Below, in pieces: positions 1 to 8,846 of a DNA stretch of 64,000 nt; position 1 is the stretch's first letter, and every line of letters starts with the position of its first letter. Origin of the DNA: Prevotella melaninogenica. GTDB taxonomy: Bacteria; Bacteroidota; Bacteroidia; Bacteroidales; Bacteroidaceae. The stretch spans positions 434,001 through 498,000 of the forward strand of contig NZ_CP054010.1 of NCBI RefSeq assembly GCF_013267595.1. The letters are read 5' to 3'. The notes under the pieces were generated by a model. That model was not told the DNA's origin and made no database searches. It saw nothing but the letters and a program-made list of their open reading frames with translations. The position numbers and the translations under genes were made by a program.

Positions 1-229
1 ACATTGTGCAATAAAAATATACTAAATAGACAAAAAGAGGAGAAATATTCCTTTTTTTTCTTCGAAAAAAAGAATTCAAAGTTGAATTTAGTTTTTCATC
101 ATTCTGTACTTATTTTCTTATTTAAAAAGCGTACTAAACAATTGAAATATATTTACATAATAGACTGCAAATCACCTATAAAAGTCATATATTAGCGCTA
201 TTTCTCGTGCCTTTGCAACTTACACGATA
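1..229. other. AT-rich intergenic DNA, no gene recognised
   Basis: This stretch is very AT-rich. The only open frame, 4-195 on the plus strand, would encode 63 residues rich in F, K and I with no recognisable domain, so I do not call it a gene. Its right part, from about 170, resembles the degenerate tail of the family A repeat that follows, read on the minus strand. Confidence 0.6.
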
Positions 230-350
230 TCAATAGGTTACAAAGCCACTTTGTAAAAGATGCTTAGTTAGACTTCAAAAGGGCGTTGGTTGGACCTCAA
301 AAGGGCATCTTTTGCAAGTCAATTAGGCGTCTTTTAGAAGCCCAAAAAGC
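230..350 (-). repeat. Family A 22-bp-periodic intergenic repeat, copy A1
   Basis: Read on the minus strand this matches five other copies in the window. AAAA blocks begin at 255, 277 and 299, exactly 22 bp apart, and GGC blocks continue the phase near 325. Each 22-bp unit contains AAAAGGGC or a variant. It lies beyond the 3' end of yebC. The unit length is not a multiple of three and no long frame crosses it, so it is not coding. Confidence 0.85.
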
Positions 351-452
351 ATGTTTTAAAAACAAGGTTATGAAAAATTACAACAAAACCGACTTTTATT
401 ATCTTTCTATAGGATAACAATAGGAGTAGAAACACCAACAAACAAGAAACAA

Positions 453-575
453 AAAGAGACTATATCAAAAATGTAGAAACACATGATTTGTGTATCTGCC
501 AGTAGCACTTTATTGGGAAATATAACTTTTATTTCCCAATAAAAACTCTGACTACATTTTTGATATAATCTCTTT
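453..575. repeat. Nested inverted-repeat (MITE-like) element
   Basis: Outer arms 453-476 and 552-575 are complementary at 23 of 24 positions. An inner hairpin has perfect 14-bp arms at 509-522 and 530-543 with a 7-base loop. The 123-bp unit lies 3' of yebC and could fold as a cruciform. The inner hairpin might also help end yebC transcripts. No target duplication is obvious. Confidence 0.75.
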
Positions 576-631
576 CTATACTCTTAAAACCAGTTACACC
601 TTATCATATATAGGTGTATTAGAGACGATGA

Positions 632-1363
632 TTAGTCTTCAGCTGGCTTCATGTTAGTATAAACATTCTGCACGTCGTCGAAGTCTTCCAAACGCTCAAC
701 CATCTTATCGATAGTCTCACGCTCTTCAGGTGTTACGTCCTTCAAGTCGTTAGGAATACGAGTGAACTCAGCAGAAGTAATCTCAAAGCCATTGTCCTCC
801 AAGTGTTTCTGAATCTCACCGAAGCTTGTTGGTTCACCATAGATTGTGATTTCGTTCTCTTCCTCATCCTCATCGAATTCGTCCTCAACGCCATAGTCAA
901 TCAAGTCGAGAATCAACTCTTCCATATCCAAGCCGTCCTTCTTCTTAAAGGTGAAGACTGCCTTATGATCAAAAAGGAAGCTAAGAGAACCCTGTGTACC
1001 AAGATTACCATTGAACTTGTTGAAGATTGAACGAACATCACCTACAGTACGTGTAGTATTGTCGGTCAATGTCTCAACGAACACAGCAATTCCGTGAGGA
1101 CCATAACCCTCGTATGTTACCTCCTTGTAGTCGCTGGTGTCTTTACCCATTGCGTTCTTAATAGCGCGCTGGATATTGTCCTTCGGCATGTTCTCACGCT
1201 TACATGTTGCTATAATCGCACGAAGGCGTGGGTTGTTCTCAGGCTCAGGACCACCTGCCTTAACAGCAATAGCGATTTCTTTACCTAACTTTGTGAACGT
1301 ACGGGCCATGTGACCCCATCTCTTGAGCTTACTTGCTTTGCGATATTCAAATGCTCTACCCAT
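632..1363 (-). CDS. yebC: YebC/PmpR (TACO1) family protein
   Basis: This 243-residue protein belongs to the YebC/TACO1 family. Members have been described as transcriptional regulators and, more recently, as helpers of ribosomes stalled at proline-rich stretches. The N-terminus shows the family signature MGRAFEYRK, then the lysine-rich first domain and GPEPENNPRLR. The segment TYEGYGPHGIAVFVE marks the middle domain. An acidic run (DEFDEDEEENE, about residues 157-167) is common in Bacteroidota members. Length is normal. It starts 12 bases after the pheT stop codon on the same strand, so the two genes probably share a transcript. Confidence 0.95.
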   Translation of the reverse strand: MGRAFEYRKASKLKRWGHMARTFTKLGKEIAIAVKAGGPEPENNPRLRAIIATCKRENMPKDNIQRAIKNAMGKDTSDYKEVTYEGYGPHGIAVFVETLTDNTTRTVGDVRSIFNKFNGNLGTQGSLSFLFDHKAVFTFKKKDGLDMEELILDLIDYGVEDEFDEDEEENEITIYGEPTSFGEIQKHLEDNGFEITSAEFTRIPNDLKDVTPEERETIDKMVERLEDFDDVQNVYTNMKPAED

Positions 1364-1375
1364 TGGATTTGTTTG

Positions 1376-3844
1376 TTAACGGAGTTCTGCTCCGAGTTTA
1401 TTTGTTAAATTCTTAATTAATTTCTGCATGATGGCATCAATTGCCTTGTCGTTGAGTGTCTTGCTTTCGTCCTGAAGAATGAAGTTTACTGCATAGCTCT
1501 TCTTACCCTCAGGAAGATTCTTACCCTGATAAACATCGAAGAGTTCAACACGCTTCAAAAGTTTCTTGTCTGCCTGACGAGCGATCTCCTCAATCTGTGC
1601 AAACTCAACATTATTGTCGACCAACAAGGCAAGATCACGGCTTACAGCAGGATACTTAGATATCTCCTGGAACTGAAGTTTATTCTTGCGGATGGCCTTC
1701 ATCAATCCAGCCCAATCCAACTCTGCATAATAAACCTTCTGATCAATATTGAAACTCTTCAAAAGCTTGTGGCTAAGAATACCCATCTCTACGAGTACCT
1801 TACCGGCACGTGTCTTCAGTACTATCGCCTTATCAAAGACGTTGTTATCAGACTTTTCGCTAACGAGTAAGCCCTGTGCAATACCGATACGACGAAGAAT
1901 ATTCTCTACGTATGCCTTTAGTTCATAGAATGTACTTTCCTCATCAGGATGTGCCCATGAACCTTGTACACGCTTACCTGTCACCCACAATGCCATGTGA
2001 TAATCCTGACTATAAGCCTTAACAGGACTTTCTTCTGACCACTTTTCCTTATTGAACTTGTAGACATTACCTACTTCAAAGAAGCGGAGATTCTGTGCCT
2101 TGCGGTTTACATTACGTACAATACTCTCCAAACCACCAAAGAAAAGGGTCTGACGCATCACACCCAAGTCTGCTGAAAGTGGATTCATTACCTTTACAGT
2201 CTCCTCCCAAGGATAAGCATTAAGGCCTGTCTCCTCATAGTAAGAACTCTTTGTGAGTGAATTGTTCATAATCTCTGAGAAGCCAGCACCTACTAACTGC
2301 TCACCGATGATGTTCTCACGGTGATAGTTCTTGTCAGCCTCTTCTGCAATTGTCAATGAAGACTTCAACTCTGTAGGAATCTCTACATTATTATATCCAT
2401 AGATTCGAAGGATGTCTTCAACAACATCACAAGGACGCTGTACATCAACACGATAAGGAGGAACGAGGAGATTGAGTCCCTCTGCATCTTCCTTCTCTAC
2501 CTTCATTTCAAGGCTTTCAGCAATACGCTTAATCGTTTCATTACCGAGTTTCTTGCCAATAAGACGGTCGCAATACTCGTAGTTCAGACGAACTGGGAAG
2601 CCCTCCATCTTAGTTGGATACTCGTCACGAATCTCCATACTTACCTTTCCACCTGCAAGTTCCTTACAAAGGATTGCAGCCTGTTTTAGCGCATAGATGA
2701 CACCATTTGGATCAATACCACGCTCAAAACGGAAGCTGGCATCAGTTGAAAGACCATGACGACGAGCACTCTTACGAATCCATGTTGGATGGAAGTAAGC
2801 ACTCTCCAATACTACATTTTTTGTCGTTTCGTAAGTTCCACTACCCTTTCCACCGAAGACACCAGCAATACACATAGGGTCTTCCTCATTGCAGATTGCA
2901 AGGTCGTGCTCACCAAGTATATGCTCTTCACCATCCAAAGTAACGAACTTCTTTCCCTCGTTTTTATCCTTAACGATGATATGATGACCCTTAACCATGT
3001 CTGCATCAAAACAGTGCATAGGCTGGCCATAAGCCATCATGATATAGTTAGTGATATCAACGATATTATTGATTGGACGCAAACCGATAATATTCAGTTT
3101 GTCTTTCAACCATTGTGGACTTTCCTCTACCTCACAATCAGTAATGCTCAAACAAGCATAACGACGGCAAGCATCTGTATTCTCGATGGTCACATCAATA
3201 GGAAGGTCATGATTGTCAACCGTGAAAGCATCACAAGATGGGCGATGCAACGAAGTCTCATAACCATTCTGTGTCAACCATGCATAGAGGTCGCGAGCTA
3301 CACCATAATGACTTAACGCATCTGCACGGTTAGCAGTGATGTCTATGTCAATCAGCCAATCACTGTCTAATTGGTAATACTCTGATGCTGGCTGACCTAC
3401 TGGTGCATCCTCTGGCAACACAATGATACCATCATGAGCAGTACCAACACCAATCTCATCCTCGGCACAAATCATACCAAGACTTTCTACACCACGCAGC
3501 TTACTCCTCTTGATAGTAAACTCATTGTCGCCATCATAGAGTACACAACCTAAGTCAGCAACGATTACCTTCTGTCCTGCTGCAACATTCGGTGCGCCAC
3601 ATACAATCTGCTGTGGTTCTCCCTTGCCAAGGTCAACGGTTGTTACGTGAAGGTGATCAGAGTTTGGATGTGCCTCGCAAGTAAGCACCTTACCAACATA
3701 TAAACCCTTTAATCCACCACGTATCGTTTCAACCTCGTCAAGTGAGCCTACCTCCAAACCTATGGAAGTGAGCGCAACGGCAATCTCTTCTGGACTAAGA
3801 TTGAAATCAACGTATTCCTTTAGCCATTTGTATGAAATCTTCAT
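1376..3844 (-). CDS. pheT: Phenylalanine--tRNA ligase beta subunit
   Basis: An 822-residue beta subunit of the (alpha-beta)2 phenylalanyl-tRNA synthetase, which charges tRNA-Phe. The N-terminus MKISYKWLKEYV is typical and fixes the start at 3844. The frame is open for 11 more codons upstream, but they look unlike the family. Visible domains are the EMAP-II-like tRNA-binding domain (about 40-155, AHPNSDHLHV), the B3/B4 editing domain, the B5 domain, the catalytic-like core, and the C-terminal FDX-ACB anticodon-binding domain (from about 730, KYPAVSRDLALLVD). The partner gene pheS is not in the window. yebC follows 12 bases downstream. Confidence 0.97.
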   Translation of the reverse strand: MKISYKWLKEYVDFNLSPEEIAVALTSIGLEVGSLDEVETIRGGLKGLYVGKVLTCEAHPNSDHLHVTTVDLGKGEPQQIVCGAPNVAAGQKVIVADLGCVLYDGDNEFTIKRSKLRGVESLGMICAEDEIGVGTAHDGIIVLPEDAPVGQPASEYYQLDSDWLIDIDITANRADALSHYGVARDLYAWLTQNGYETSLHRPSCDAFTVDNHDLPIDVTIENTDACRRYACLSITDCEVEESPQWLKDKLNIIGLRPINNIVDITNYIMMAYGQPMHCFDADMVKGHHIIVKDKNEGKKFVTLDGEEHILGEHDLAICNEEDPMCIAGVFGGKGSGTYETTKNVVLESAYFHPTWIRKSARRHGLSTDASFRFERGIDPNGVIYALKQAAILCKELAGGKVSMEIRDEYPTKMEGFPVRLNYEYCDRLIGKKLGNETIKRIAESLEMKVEKEDAEGLNLLVPPYRVDVQRPCDVVEDILRIYGYNNVEIPTELKSSLTIAEEADKNYHRENIIGEQLVGAGFSEIMNNSLTKSSYYEETGLNAYPWEETVKVMNPLSADLGVMRQTLFFGGLESIVRNVNRKAQNLRFFEVGNVYKFNKEKWSEESPVKAYSQDYHMALWVTGKRVQGSWAHPDEESTFYELKAYVENILRRIGIAQGLLVSEKSDNNVFDKAIVLKTRAGKVLVEMGILSHKLLKSFNIDQKVYYAELDWAGLMKAIRKNKLQFQEISKYPAVSRDLALLVDNNVEFAQIEEIARQADKKLLKRVELFDVYQGKNLPEGKKSYAVNFILQDESKTLNDKAIDAIMQKLIKNLTNKLGAELR

Positions 3845-4102
3845 TATATAGTTATATTGTTTGTTCTGAAAATACATGCAAATTTACGAAAAAACTCAGA
3901 TATAGCAAAAGGATAAAAGAAAAAAGCCGTTGCATATAGAGAAAGTCTCTCTTTCTATAATCGTAACAAAGAAAAAGTAGACTATTTTTTACGCACATAA
4001 AGCTATCTTTCAAAGTCGTTATCACATAGCTTTAATCCATGAAAACACCAGTTTTATAGTATATAAGACATACATTTAGGTTATAGGAACAGGGTTGTAA
4101 TA
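3845..4102. other. Intergenic region between divergent genes
   Basis: No gene, repeat family member or RNA gene is visible. A short hairpin (AGAGAAAG / CTCTCTTTCT) occurs near 3940-3958. The region must hold the pheT promoter on the minus strand, but I could not assign it confidently. Confidence 0.5.
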
Positions 4103-4134
4103 CTTGCAGATTTCAAGATAATGCCTTACCTTTG
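4103..4134 (+). promoter_or_regulatory. Bacteroidota-type promoter of the metallopeptidase gene
   Basis: A -7 box TACCTTTG lies at 4127-4134, with a CTTG element at 4103-4106 about 20 bases upstream. The predicted transcript starts near 4141, 35 bases before the ATG at 4176. Confidence 0.6.
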
Positions 4135-4175
4135 CCAACATAGAACAATTAAGCTTAAAAAACAAAGGACATAAA

Positions 4176-5060
4176 ATGAGACTTACAGGACGCAGAGAAA
4201 GTAATAATGTAGAAGATCGTCGCGGCATGGGTACTGGCGCAAAAGCTGGTATTGGTGGTATCGGAGGTATCATTGTCATTGCACTTATCACCTTTTTAAG
4301 CGGTGGAAACATGGGAGATGTAGTCAACAACATCGTTCAACAGCAGATGCAAGGACAAACTGAGATACAAACTGGTGGAGAACAACATCAATTTACAGAG
4401 GAAGAAGAAAAACTTGCTGACTTCTCAAAACAGATTCTTGCAGGTACAGAAGATGTATGGACGGAACAGTTTCAGTTGCACGGCATGAGATATCAATACC
4501 CTACGCTTGTTCTTTTCACAGGTGCTGTACAAACTGCTTGTGGCAATGGCTCTGCTGCTATGGGTCCATTCTACTGCTCTGATGACCAACGTCTTTACCT
4601 CGACTTAAGTTTCTTTAGCGGTATGCGTAAGGACTTAGGAATACAAGCAAAGGGCGACCTTGACTTTGCGTATGCCTACGTGATTGCGCATGAAGTGGGT
4701 CATCATGTGGAATATCTCCGCGGAATCCTTGGCAAATGTCATGCAAAGATGGCACGTGTTAGTAAGGAAGAAGCGAACAAACTGAGCGTAAAATTAGAAC
4801 TTCTTGCCGATTATTATGCTGGTTGTTGGGCACATTATGACAATGAAAAATATCAAAGTCTTACTGATGGTGATATCGAAGAGGCTATTGATTGTGCTGA
4901 GAAAATCGGAGATAACTATCTCCAGAAGAAAGCTCGTGGCTATGCACTTCCTGAGACTTTCACCCATGGAACTTCCGAACAGCGTATGTACTGGTTAAAG
5001 AAAGGTATCGAAACTGGTGATTGGAATACAACAACCTTTGCACCAGGGGATTTAGACTAA
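4176..5060 (+). CDS. Neutral zinc metallopeptidase, YpfJ family
   Basis: A 294-residue protein of the putative neutral zinc metallopeptidase family (PF04228, YpfJ-like). The N-terminus MRLTGRRES is the usual start of the family. A glycine-rich stretch with one membrane segment follows (about residues 25-45). The zinc-binding HExxH motif is HEVGHH at 172-177, and the downstream LELLADYYAGCWAH supplies the expected third ligand region. The catalytic domain should face the periplasm. No physiological substrate is established for the family. The gene stands alone with its own promoter. Family assignment is firm, function is not. Confidence 0.9.
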   Translation: MRLTGRRESNNVEDRRGMGTGAKAGIGGIGGIIVIALITFLSGGNMGDVVNNIVQQQMQGQTEIQTGGEQHQFTEEEEKLADFSKQILAGTEDVWTEQFQLHGMRYQYPTLVLFTGAVQTACGNGSAAMGPFYCSDDQRLYLDLSFFSGMRKDLGIQAKGDLDFAYAYVIAHEVGHHVEYLRGILGKCHAKMARVSKEEANKLSVKLELLADYYAGCWAHYDNEKYQSLTDGDIEEAIDCAEKIGDNYLQKKARGYALPETFTHGTSEQRMYWLKKGIETGDWNTTTFAPGDLD

Positions 5061-5318
5061 GGATATTAAACAACCTTATCTTCATCTAAAAGTATACTTA
5101 TGGTTCTTCCATTAAATGCGTAGATTGTTAATAGAATGAGATTAAGCCACATAAATGAGATGATTACCCCTAATTAGATGGTTTGACAAAGGGGGATAAA
5201 CTACATAATAAATGTAATTAGGTGCGGTGTTTATCTGCCTTCTACAAACAACTTACCCCCCTTATTAGCTGAGATTTGTAAATCATTTTCATACACTTCG
5301 CGTCTAACACGTCGTCTT
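5061..5318. other. Intergenic DNA upstream of a repeat
   Basis: No gene is seen. Two G/C runs (GGGGG near 5192, CCCCCC near 5257) may pair weakly and help end the metallopeptidase transcript. Confidence 0.4.
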
Positions 5319-5500
5319 TTGGCTTCTAAAAGACGCCAAATTGACTTGCAATAGGTGCCCTTTTGAGGTCAAACTAACGCCCTTTTGAAGTCCAATTAAG
5401 CACCTTTTACTTTACTGCTTTATAACTAATTGATTTCCTGTTGATTACAAAACTGGTTTTTGTATGTGGTTTTGCCGTTATTTATTGATGTCTTATTTGA
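5319..5500 (+). repeat. Family A 22-bp-periodic intergenic repeat, copy A2
   Basis: TTTT blocks begin at 5361, 5383 and 5405, exactly 22 bp apart, and a further one at 5317 keeps the phase. The tail (about 5415-5500) shares the TTTATAACTAATTGAT and GATTACAAA features of the other copies. It lies between two same-strand genes. Confidence 0.85.
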
Positions 5501-5796
5501 AATTATGTAATGATTTTTCAAATCCTTATCTACAGATTTTTGAAGTCTTAAGATGAAAATGTTTTCAATATCAGAGGATGATGATAGGACAAATAGTTGA
5601 CATTCTTAGCTATGCTTTTGTTTAATGAGCAACCTCAGTTCTTCCCGTTAAAGCAATACGGAAAACATCTACACATTTAACAGAAGAACCCTTTTTAAAG
5701 TATAGTGGGGCTGTGATGAATAGAAAGGAATTATAGATGTAAACTCTATTTTTAAAGAGACTAATCCACATTTTGTATATTCTTTGTTTAAATTTG

Positions 5797-5826
5797 TTTG
5801 TTTTTTGTTGATTTTTTTTATCTTTG
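5797..5826 (+). promoter_or_regulatory. Promoter of the secreted-protein operon
   Basis: TTTG at 5797-5800 and TATCTTTG at 5819-5826 are separated by 18 bases, close to the Bacteroidota sigma-ABfr consensus. This gives a leader of roughly 115 bases before the ATG at 5949. Confidence 0.65.
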
Positions 5827-5948
5827 CACTGTAAAGAACTAAACAACTTATTGATAAAGAGTAGTCTACAGAAACCTATTTCCTACTTAATGGAACATGA
5901 ATAACGTTGGCTACAAACTTGATTGATAAAACATATAACTTAATAACT

Positions 5949-6992
5949 ATGACCAAAAAGTTTATTGTATTATTCCTATTGTTGTTGTTGCCTGTAATGA
6001 TATGGGCGCAGAATTCCGTTATATTCGATTTCTCAAGTTCTTCTCAAGCAGTGCAAAACACTATCGAGAAGGATGGTATAACTTTAAAGTTTAGTGATCT
6101 GTTGGGAAAGCCTATTACACCTACATTTATCACAATCAAGAAAAATGAATTCATTATACTTAACTTTGGTAGGCTGCTGACGGTTGAAAGCAAGGACTGT
6201 TTAATAACGTCAGTTGTTTTTGTTATTTCTGATGTTAACCACCTACTAAAGTTATATAATAAAGAAAAAGACCAACTTTCTTATTCCAGAATCCGTGTTG
6301 GTAGTAACGAGTTTTATAAACAGCCATGGAATGAAGAAACTGAGAAAGTGGCTTTTACCCCTTCTTCCTCACGAGCTGCATATATTAAATCAATAGTAGT
6401 GACATTTAATAAGGACGTCTCTCTTGCAGTTTCTTCTGCTGAGAGAGCAACACTTTATTATAGTGACAGGTCGTTTATTATTCCTGAGGGGGTTGTTGCT
6501 CGTACCTATAAGATTGAAGGTAATGTCCTCTCTCGAAGTCGGGAATATAAAAAAGGAGATGTTCTTCCCAAGGGTACAGCTGTTGTTTTAGAAGCAAAAG
6601 AAGGTAAGTATATCTTTGAAGAAACAAGTAAGATAGGTGAAACAGACCCTTATAATGCGTTGCGTGGTGAGGATATTAAGACTACAACGTCAGGTGGAGA
6701 GGTATACTATGTGTTTGGAAAAGGTCGTAACGGAGTAGGCTTTTATTGGAAAGAAGCAAATGGAAAAGCCTTTACTACCGAAGCACATAAAGCTTATCTC
6801 GTTTATACACCATCAAAGACTACAAACACAAAGAGTTTCCTTGGCTTTGATGTAGCATTAGAAATACAAGGTCCTATGGTGAGAGAGAAGATAACTTTCG
6901 ATGGTCCTATTTATAACCTTTCAGGGCAAAGAGTAGATAAAGATTATAAGGGGATTATAATCGTGAATGGTAAGAAGTATCTTAATAGATAA
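5949..6992 (+). CDS. Secreted protein of unknown function
   Basis: A 347-residue protein with no family I recognise. The start at 5949 is chosen because a clean signal peptide follows it (MTKKFIVLFLLLLLPVMIWA, then Q). The frame is open 14 codons further upstream without such a sequence. The body looks beta-rich, and the segment around 'YSDRSFIIPEGVVARTYKIEGN' resembles repeats found in Prevotella surface proteins. The C-terminus (IYNLSGQRVDKDYKG then IIIVNGKKYLNR) is a common tail in Bacteroidales secreted proteins and resembles a reduced type IX sorting domain. It is the first gene of an operon with the next two genes. Confidence 0.7.
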   Translation: MTKKFIVLFLLLLLPVMIWAQNSVIFDFSSSSQAVQNTIEKDGITLKFSDLLGKPITPTFITIKKNEFIILNFGRLLTVESKDCLITSVVFVISDVNHLLKLYNKEKDQLSYSRIRVGSNEFYKQPWNEETEKVAFTPSSSRAAYIKSIVVTFNKDVSLAVSSAERATLYYSDRSFIIPEGVVARTYKIEGNVLSRSREYKKGDVLPKGTAVVLEAKEGKYIFEETSKIGETDPYNALRGEDIKTTTSGGEVYYVFGKGRNGVGFYWKEANGKAFTTEAHKAYLVYTPSKTTNTKSFLGFDVALEIQGPMVREKITFDGPIYNLSGQRVDKDYKGIIIVNGKKYLNR

Positions 6993-7049
6993 GCCTTCTT
7001 GTACTTATACACAAAACCATGATAAATAATTGATTTTTAATAAGTAAAC

Positions 7050-7262
7050 ATGAAAACATATATCAAACCTTTAATAAGTGAATATCACGTTTTAACCTCT
7101 TTCCATTTGTTGGAAGGTTCACCAGGGAAATATCCAAATACATTGACGAGTACACAAGAAGTGATTGGAAATCAGACTGAGCCCAGTATTCAACAATTAT
7201 CAAAAGAAGACTTTTTCTCCGCTTTTAATCTTTCTGACACGCAGACGGATTGGGATGAATGA
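7050..7262 (+). CDS. Short peptide of the 'MKxYIKP' type, unknown function
   Basis: Seventy residues, no signal peptide, acidic C-terminus (DTQTDWDE). The start MKTYIKPLISEY followed by LLEGSPG matches a type of short peptide that I recall beside lipoprotein and surface-protein genes in Prevotella, although I know of no assigned function. The LLEGSPG stretch loosely resembles a leader-cleavage site, so a modified or secreted peptide is possible but unproven. It sits 57 bases after the secreted-protein gene and 23 bases before the lipoprotein gene, so it is almost certainly co-transcribed with them. The position makes a chance frame unlikely. Confidence 0.6.
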   Translation: MKTYIKPLISEYHVLTSFHLLEGSPGKYPNTLTSTQEVIGNQTEPSIQQLSKEDFFSAFNLSDTQTDWDE

Positions 7263-7285
7263 ATATAACTTAAACAATTACCGAT

Positions 7286-8281
7286 ATGAAAAGACAAGTA
7301 ACATGGATTGGACTTTTGTTGTGCTTACTATTGTTTGCAGCCTGCGAAAAGCCAGTATTAGACAATGGTGAAGATGGTAAAAAACCGAATAATGCTAAGC
7401 AAAAGTTGACAAGAGTCGTGCGTATTCACCCCAAAGAATTACGTATAGAAACAATAGAAGAAGCTATAGGGGCGAAATATCAACCTTTGAGTAGGGCTGT
7501 TAGCGAAAGCCGGAAACGGAAGTATTATGCTGTTAATGTCTACGAGAAGAAACCTAATGATGAAAACTACTCAATGTATGCTTATGGTTTGTTTACCAGC
7601 CTTTCAAAGATTGCACTAAAGATGAATGTGAACAATCTTTATAAAGTAGAGTGTTTGATTGTGGAGGAAGGTGATGATGAACTTTTCGCAAATGAAGATG
7701 AGTTTTCAGCTCCTTTCTTGCATGGGGCAAATAAGGCTACAAAAGTTACTAATAGCTTTGTATTCTCAAAAGAAGAAAACTTGAATAGTCTAACAAAAGG
7801 CGAAACGACTGTAGCTAAGGGGCGTACTTTTCAATATCCACGCCTTGTGAAACTCTATGGTACTATCAATGATTTCAGTCCAAAAACATCAAAGGAACTG
7901 ACCGTTGATATGAAAAGGTCGGTGTTCGGGTTGCACTTCAAGGTGACACCACCAGAAGAAGGTAGTCTGGTAATTAACTATATCGGGTGGCGTATCTCTT
8001 TAACAAAGGGTAGTGATACATATGATCATAGTTCCGTCTACTCCTTTTCTAACATTCCAAAAGCGTGTGAAGATGGATATCAATTGACGATGGAGGTGAA
8101 GGTAACATGGACGAAAGACGATGGGACTGTCGAACAAGAAAGTAAGCAGTTAGTGTTAAAACGTAATGTCATGACCGTCGTTGAAATAAGGGTAGAAGGA
8201 CAAAAGCCACAGGGTTTTACGTTGAATGAAGAGCCGGATGACATGAAAACAGAAAAAGTTGAATGGAATCTGTTATTATAG
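7286..8281 (+). CDS. Lipoprotein, possibly fimbrillin-like
   Basis: A 331-residue lipoprotein. The N-terminus MKRQVTWIGLLLCLLLFAAC ends in a lipobox (FAAC) with Cys20 as the acylated residue, followed by EKPVLDNGEDGKK. There is no clear catalytic motif. Alternating hydrophobic stretches suggest beta-sandwich domains, as in the fimbrillin/Mfa families of Bacteroidales, but I cannot confirm membership. The LTRVVRIHPKELRIETIEEA segment is the most distinctive part. It is the last gene of the three-gene operon, and the product presumably sits in the outer membrane together with the secreted protein. Confidence 0.65.
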   Translation: MKRQVTWIGLLLCLLLFAACEKPVLDNGEDGKKPNNAKQKLTRVVRIHPKELRIETIEEAIGAKYQPLSRAVSESRKRKYYAVNVYEKKPNDENYSMYAYGLFTSLSKIALKMNVNNLYKVECLIVEEGDDELFANEDEFSAPFLHGANKATKVTNSFVFSKEENLNSLTKGETTVAKGRTFQYPRLVKLYGTINDFSPKTSKELTVDMKRSVFGLHFKVTPPEEGSLVINYIGWRISLTKGSDTYDHSSVYSFSNIPKACEDGYQLTMEVKVTWTKDDGTVEQESKQLVLKRNVMTVVEIRVEGQKPQGFTLNEEPDDMKTEKVEWNLLL

Positions 8282-8439
8282 CTTTTAGTTGTACTTATAA
8301 AAAAGGCTCTTCAGAAATATGGAATGATAAGCTAATGCTATTATATAATAAGGCACACAAAACAACGCTGAGTTTGCTGTAAGAAACTTAGCGTTGCTCT
8401 GTGTGTTATTTCCTAAATACTAAACGCAAAAGAAAAAAC

Positions 8440-8846
8440 TTCTCACTCCAAACCTCCAAAGATGCTATTTTGTCCGTATTTTTCACATGTTGATTTTGTA
8501 AAGACCACCAAATGGCTTGCAAATAACGCCCTTTTGGCTTGCAAAAGATGCCCTTTTGAGGTCCAAGTAACGCCCTTTTAAAGTCCAATTAAGCACCTTT
8601 TAAAGCCTTGGTTTGTAACATTTTGATAACTAACAACTTACAAATGTATTAAAAGAACTCACATTTTATCCATTTCTCTACCTTTTCCTTGAATGTTTTG
8701 TAAATATATTTCTTGCCGAGAATATCCGCATTTACTAATTGAATGTGCGTAAATCTGACACAGAGCCACAGTGTAAACGGAAGTCTTATTTATGAACATG
8801 TAGTTCATTGAGTCATCGACAGTGTAGGGAGCAAAGGGACATATTA
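8440..8846 (+). repeat. Family A repeat, long form, copy A3, left of the IS982 element
   Basis: The periodic core is 8511-8601, with TTTT blocks at 8532, 8554, 8576 and 8598, all 22 bp apart. Similarity to the copy near 59.9 kb extends well beyond the core, from about 8440 through the TTTTGTAAATATA stretch near 8700 to the GTCATCGAC / TGTAGGGAGCAAAGG part near 8815-8840. The IS element interrupts this long repeat. A 60-codon minus-strand frame inside it is not a gene. Confidence 0.85.

Noticed and set aside
4-195. 63-codon plus-strand frame at the window start
   Set aside because: Low-complexity F/K/I-rich translation in very AT-rich DNA, with no domain and no fitting neighbour.
2756-3316. 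186-codon frame antisense to pheT
   Set aside because: It is a shadow of a highly conserved gene. The translation has no domain and pheT fully explains the DNA.
5622-5846. 74-codon minus-strand frame
   Set aside because: It overlaps the promoter of the secreted-protein operon and shows no family resemblance.
8406-8588. 60-codon minus-strand frame
   Set aside because: It lies in a family A repeat. The other copies do not keep it open, and the 22-bp unit is not compatible with a reading frame.
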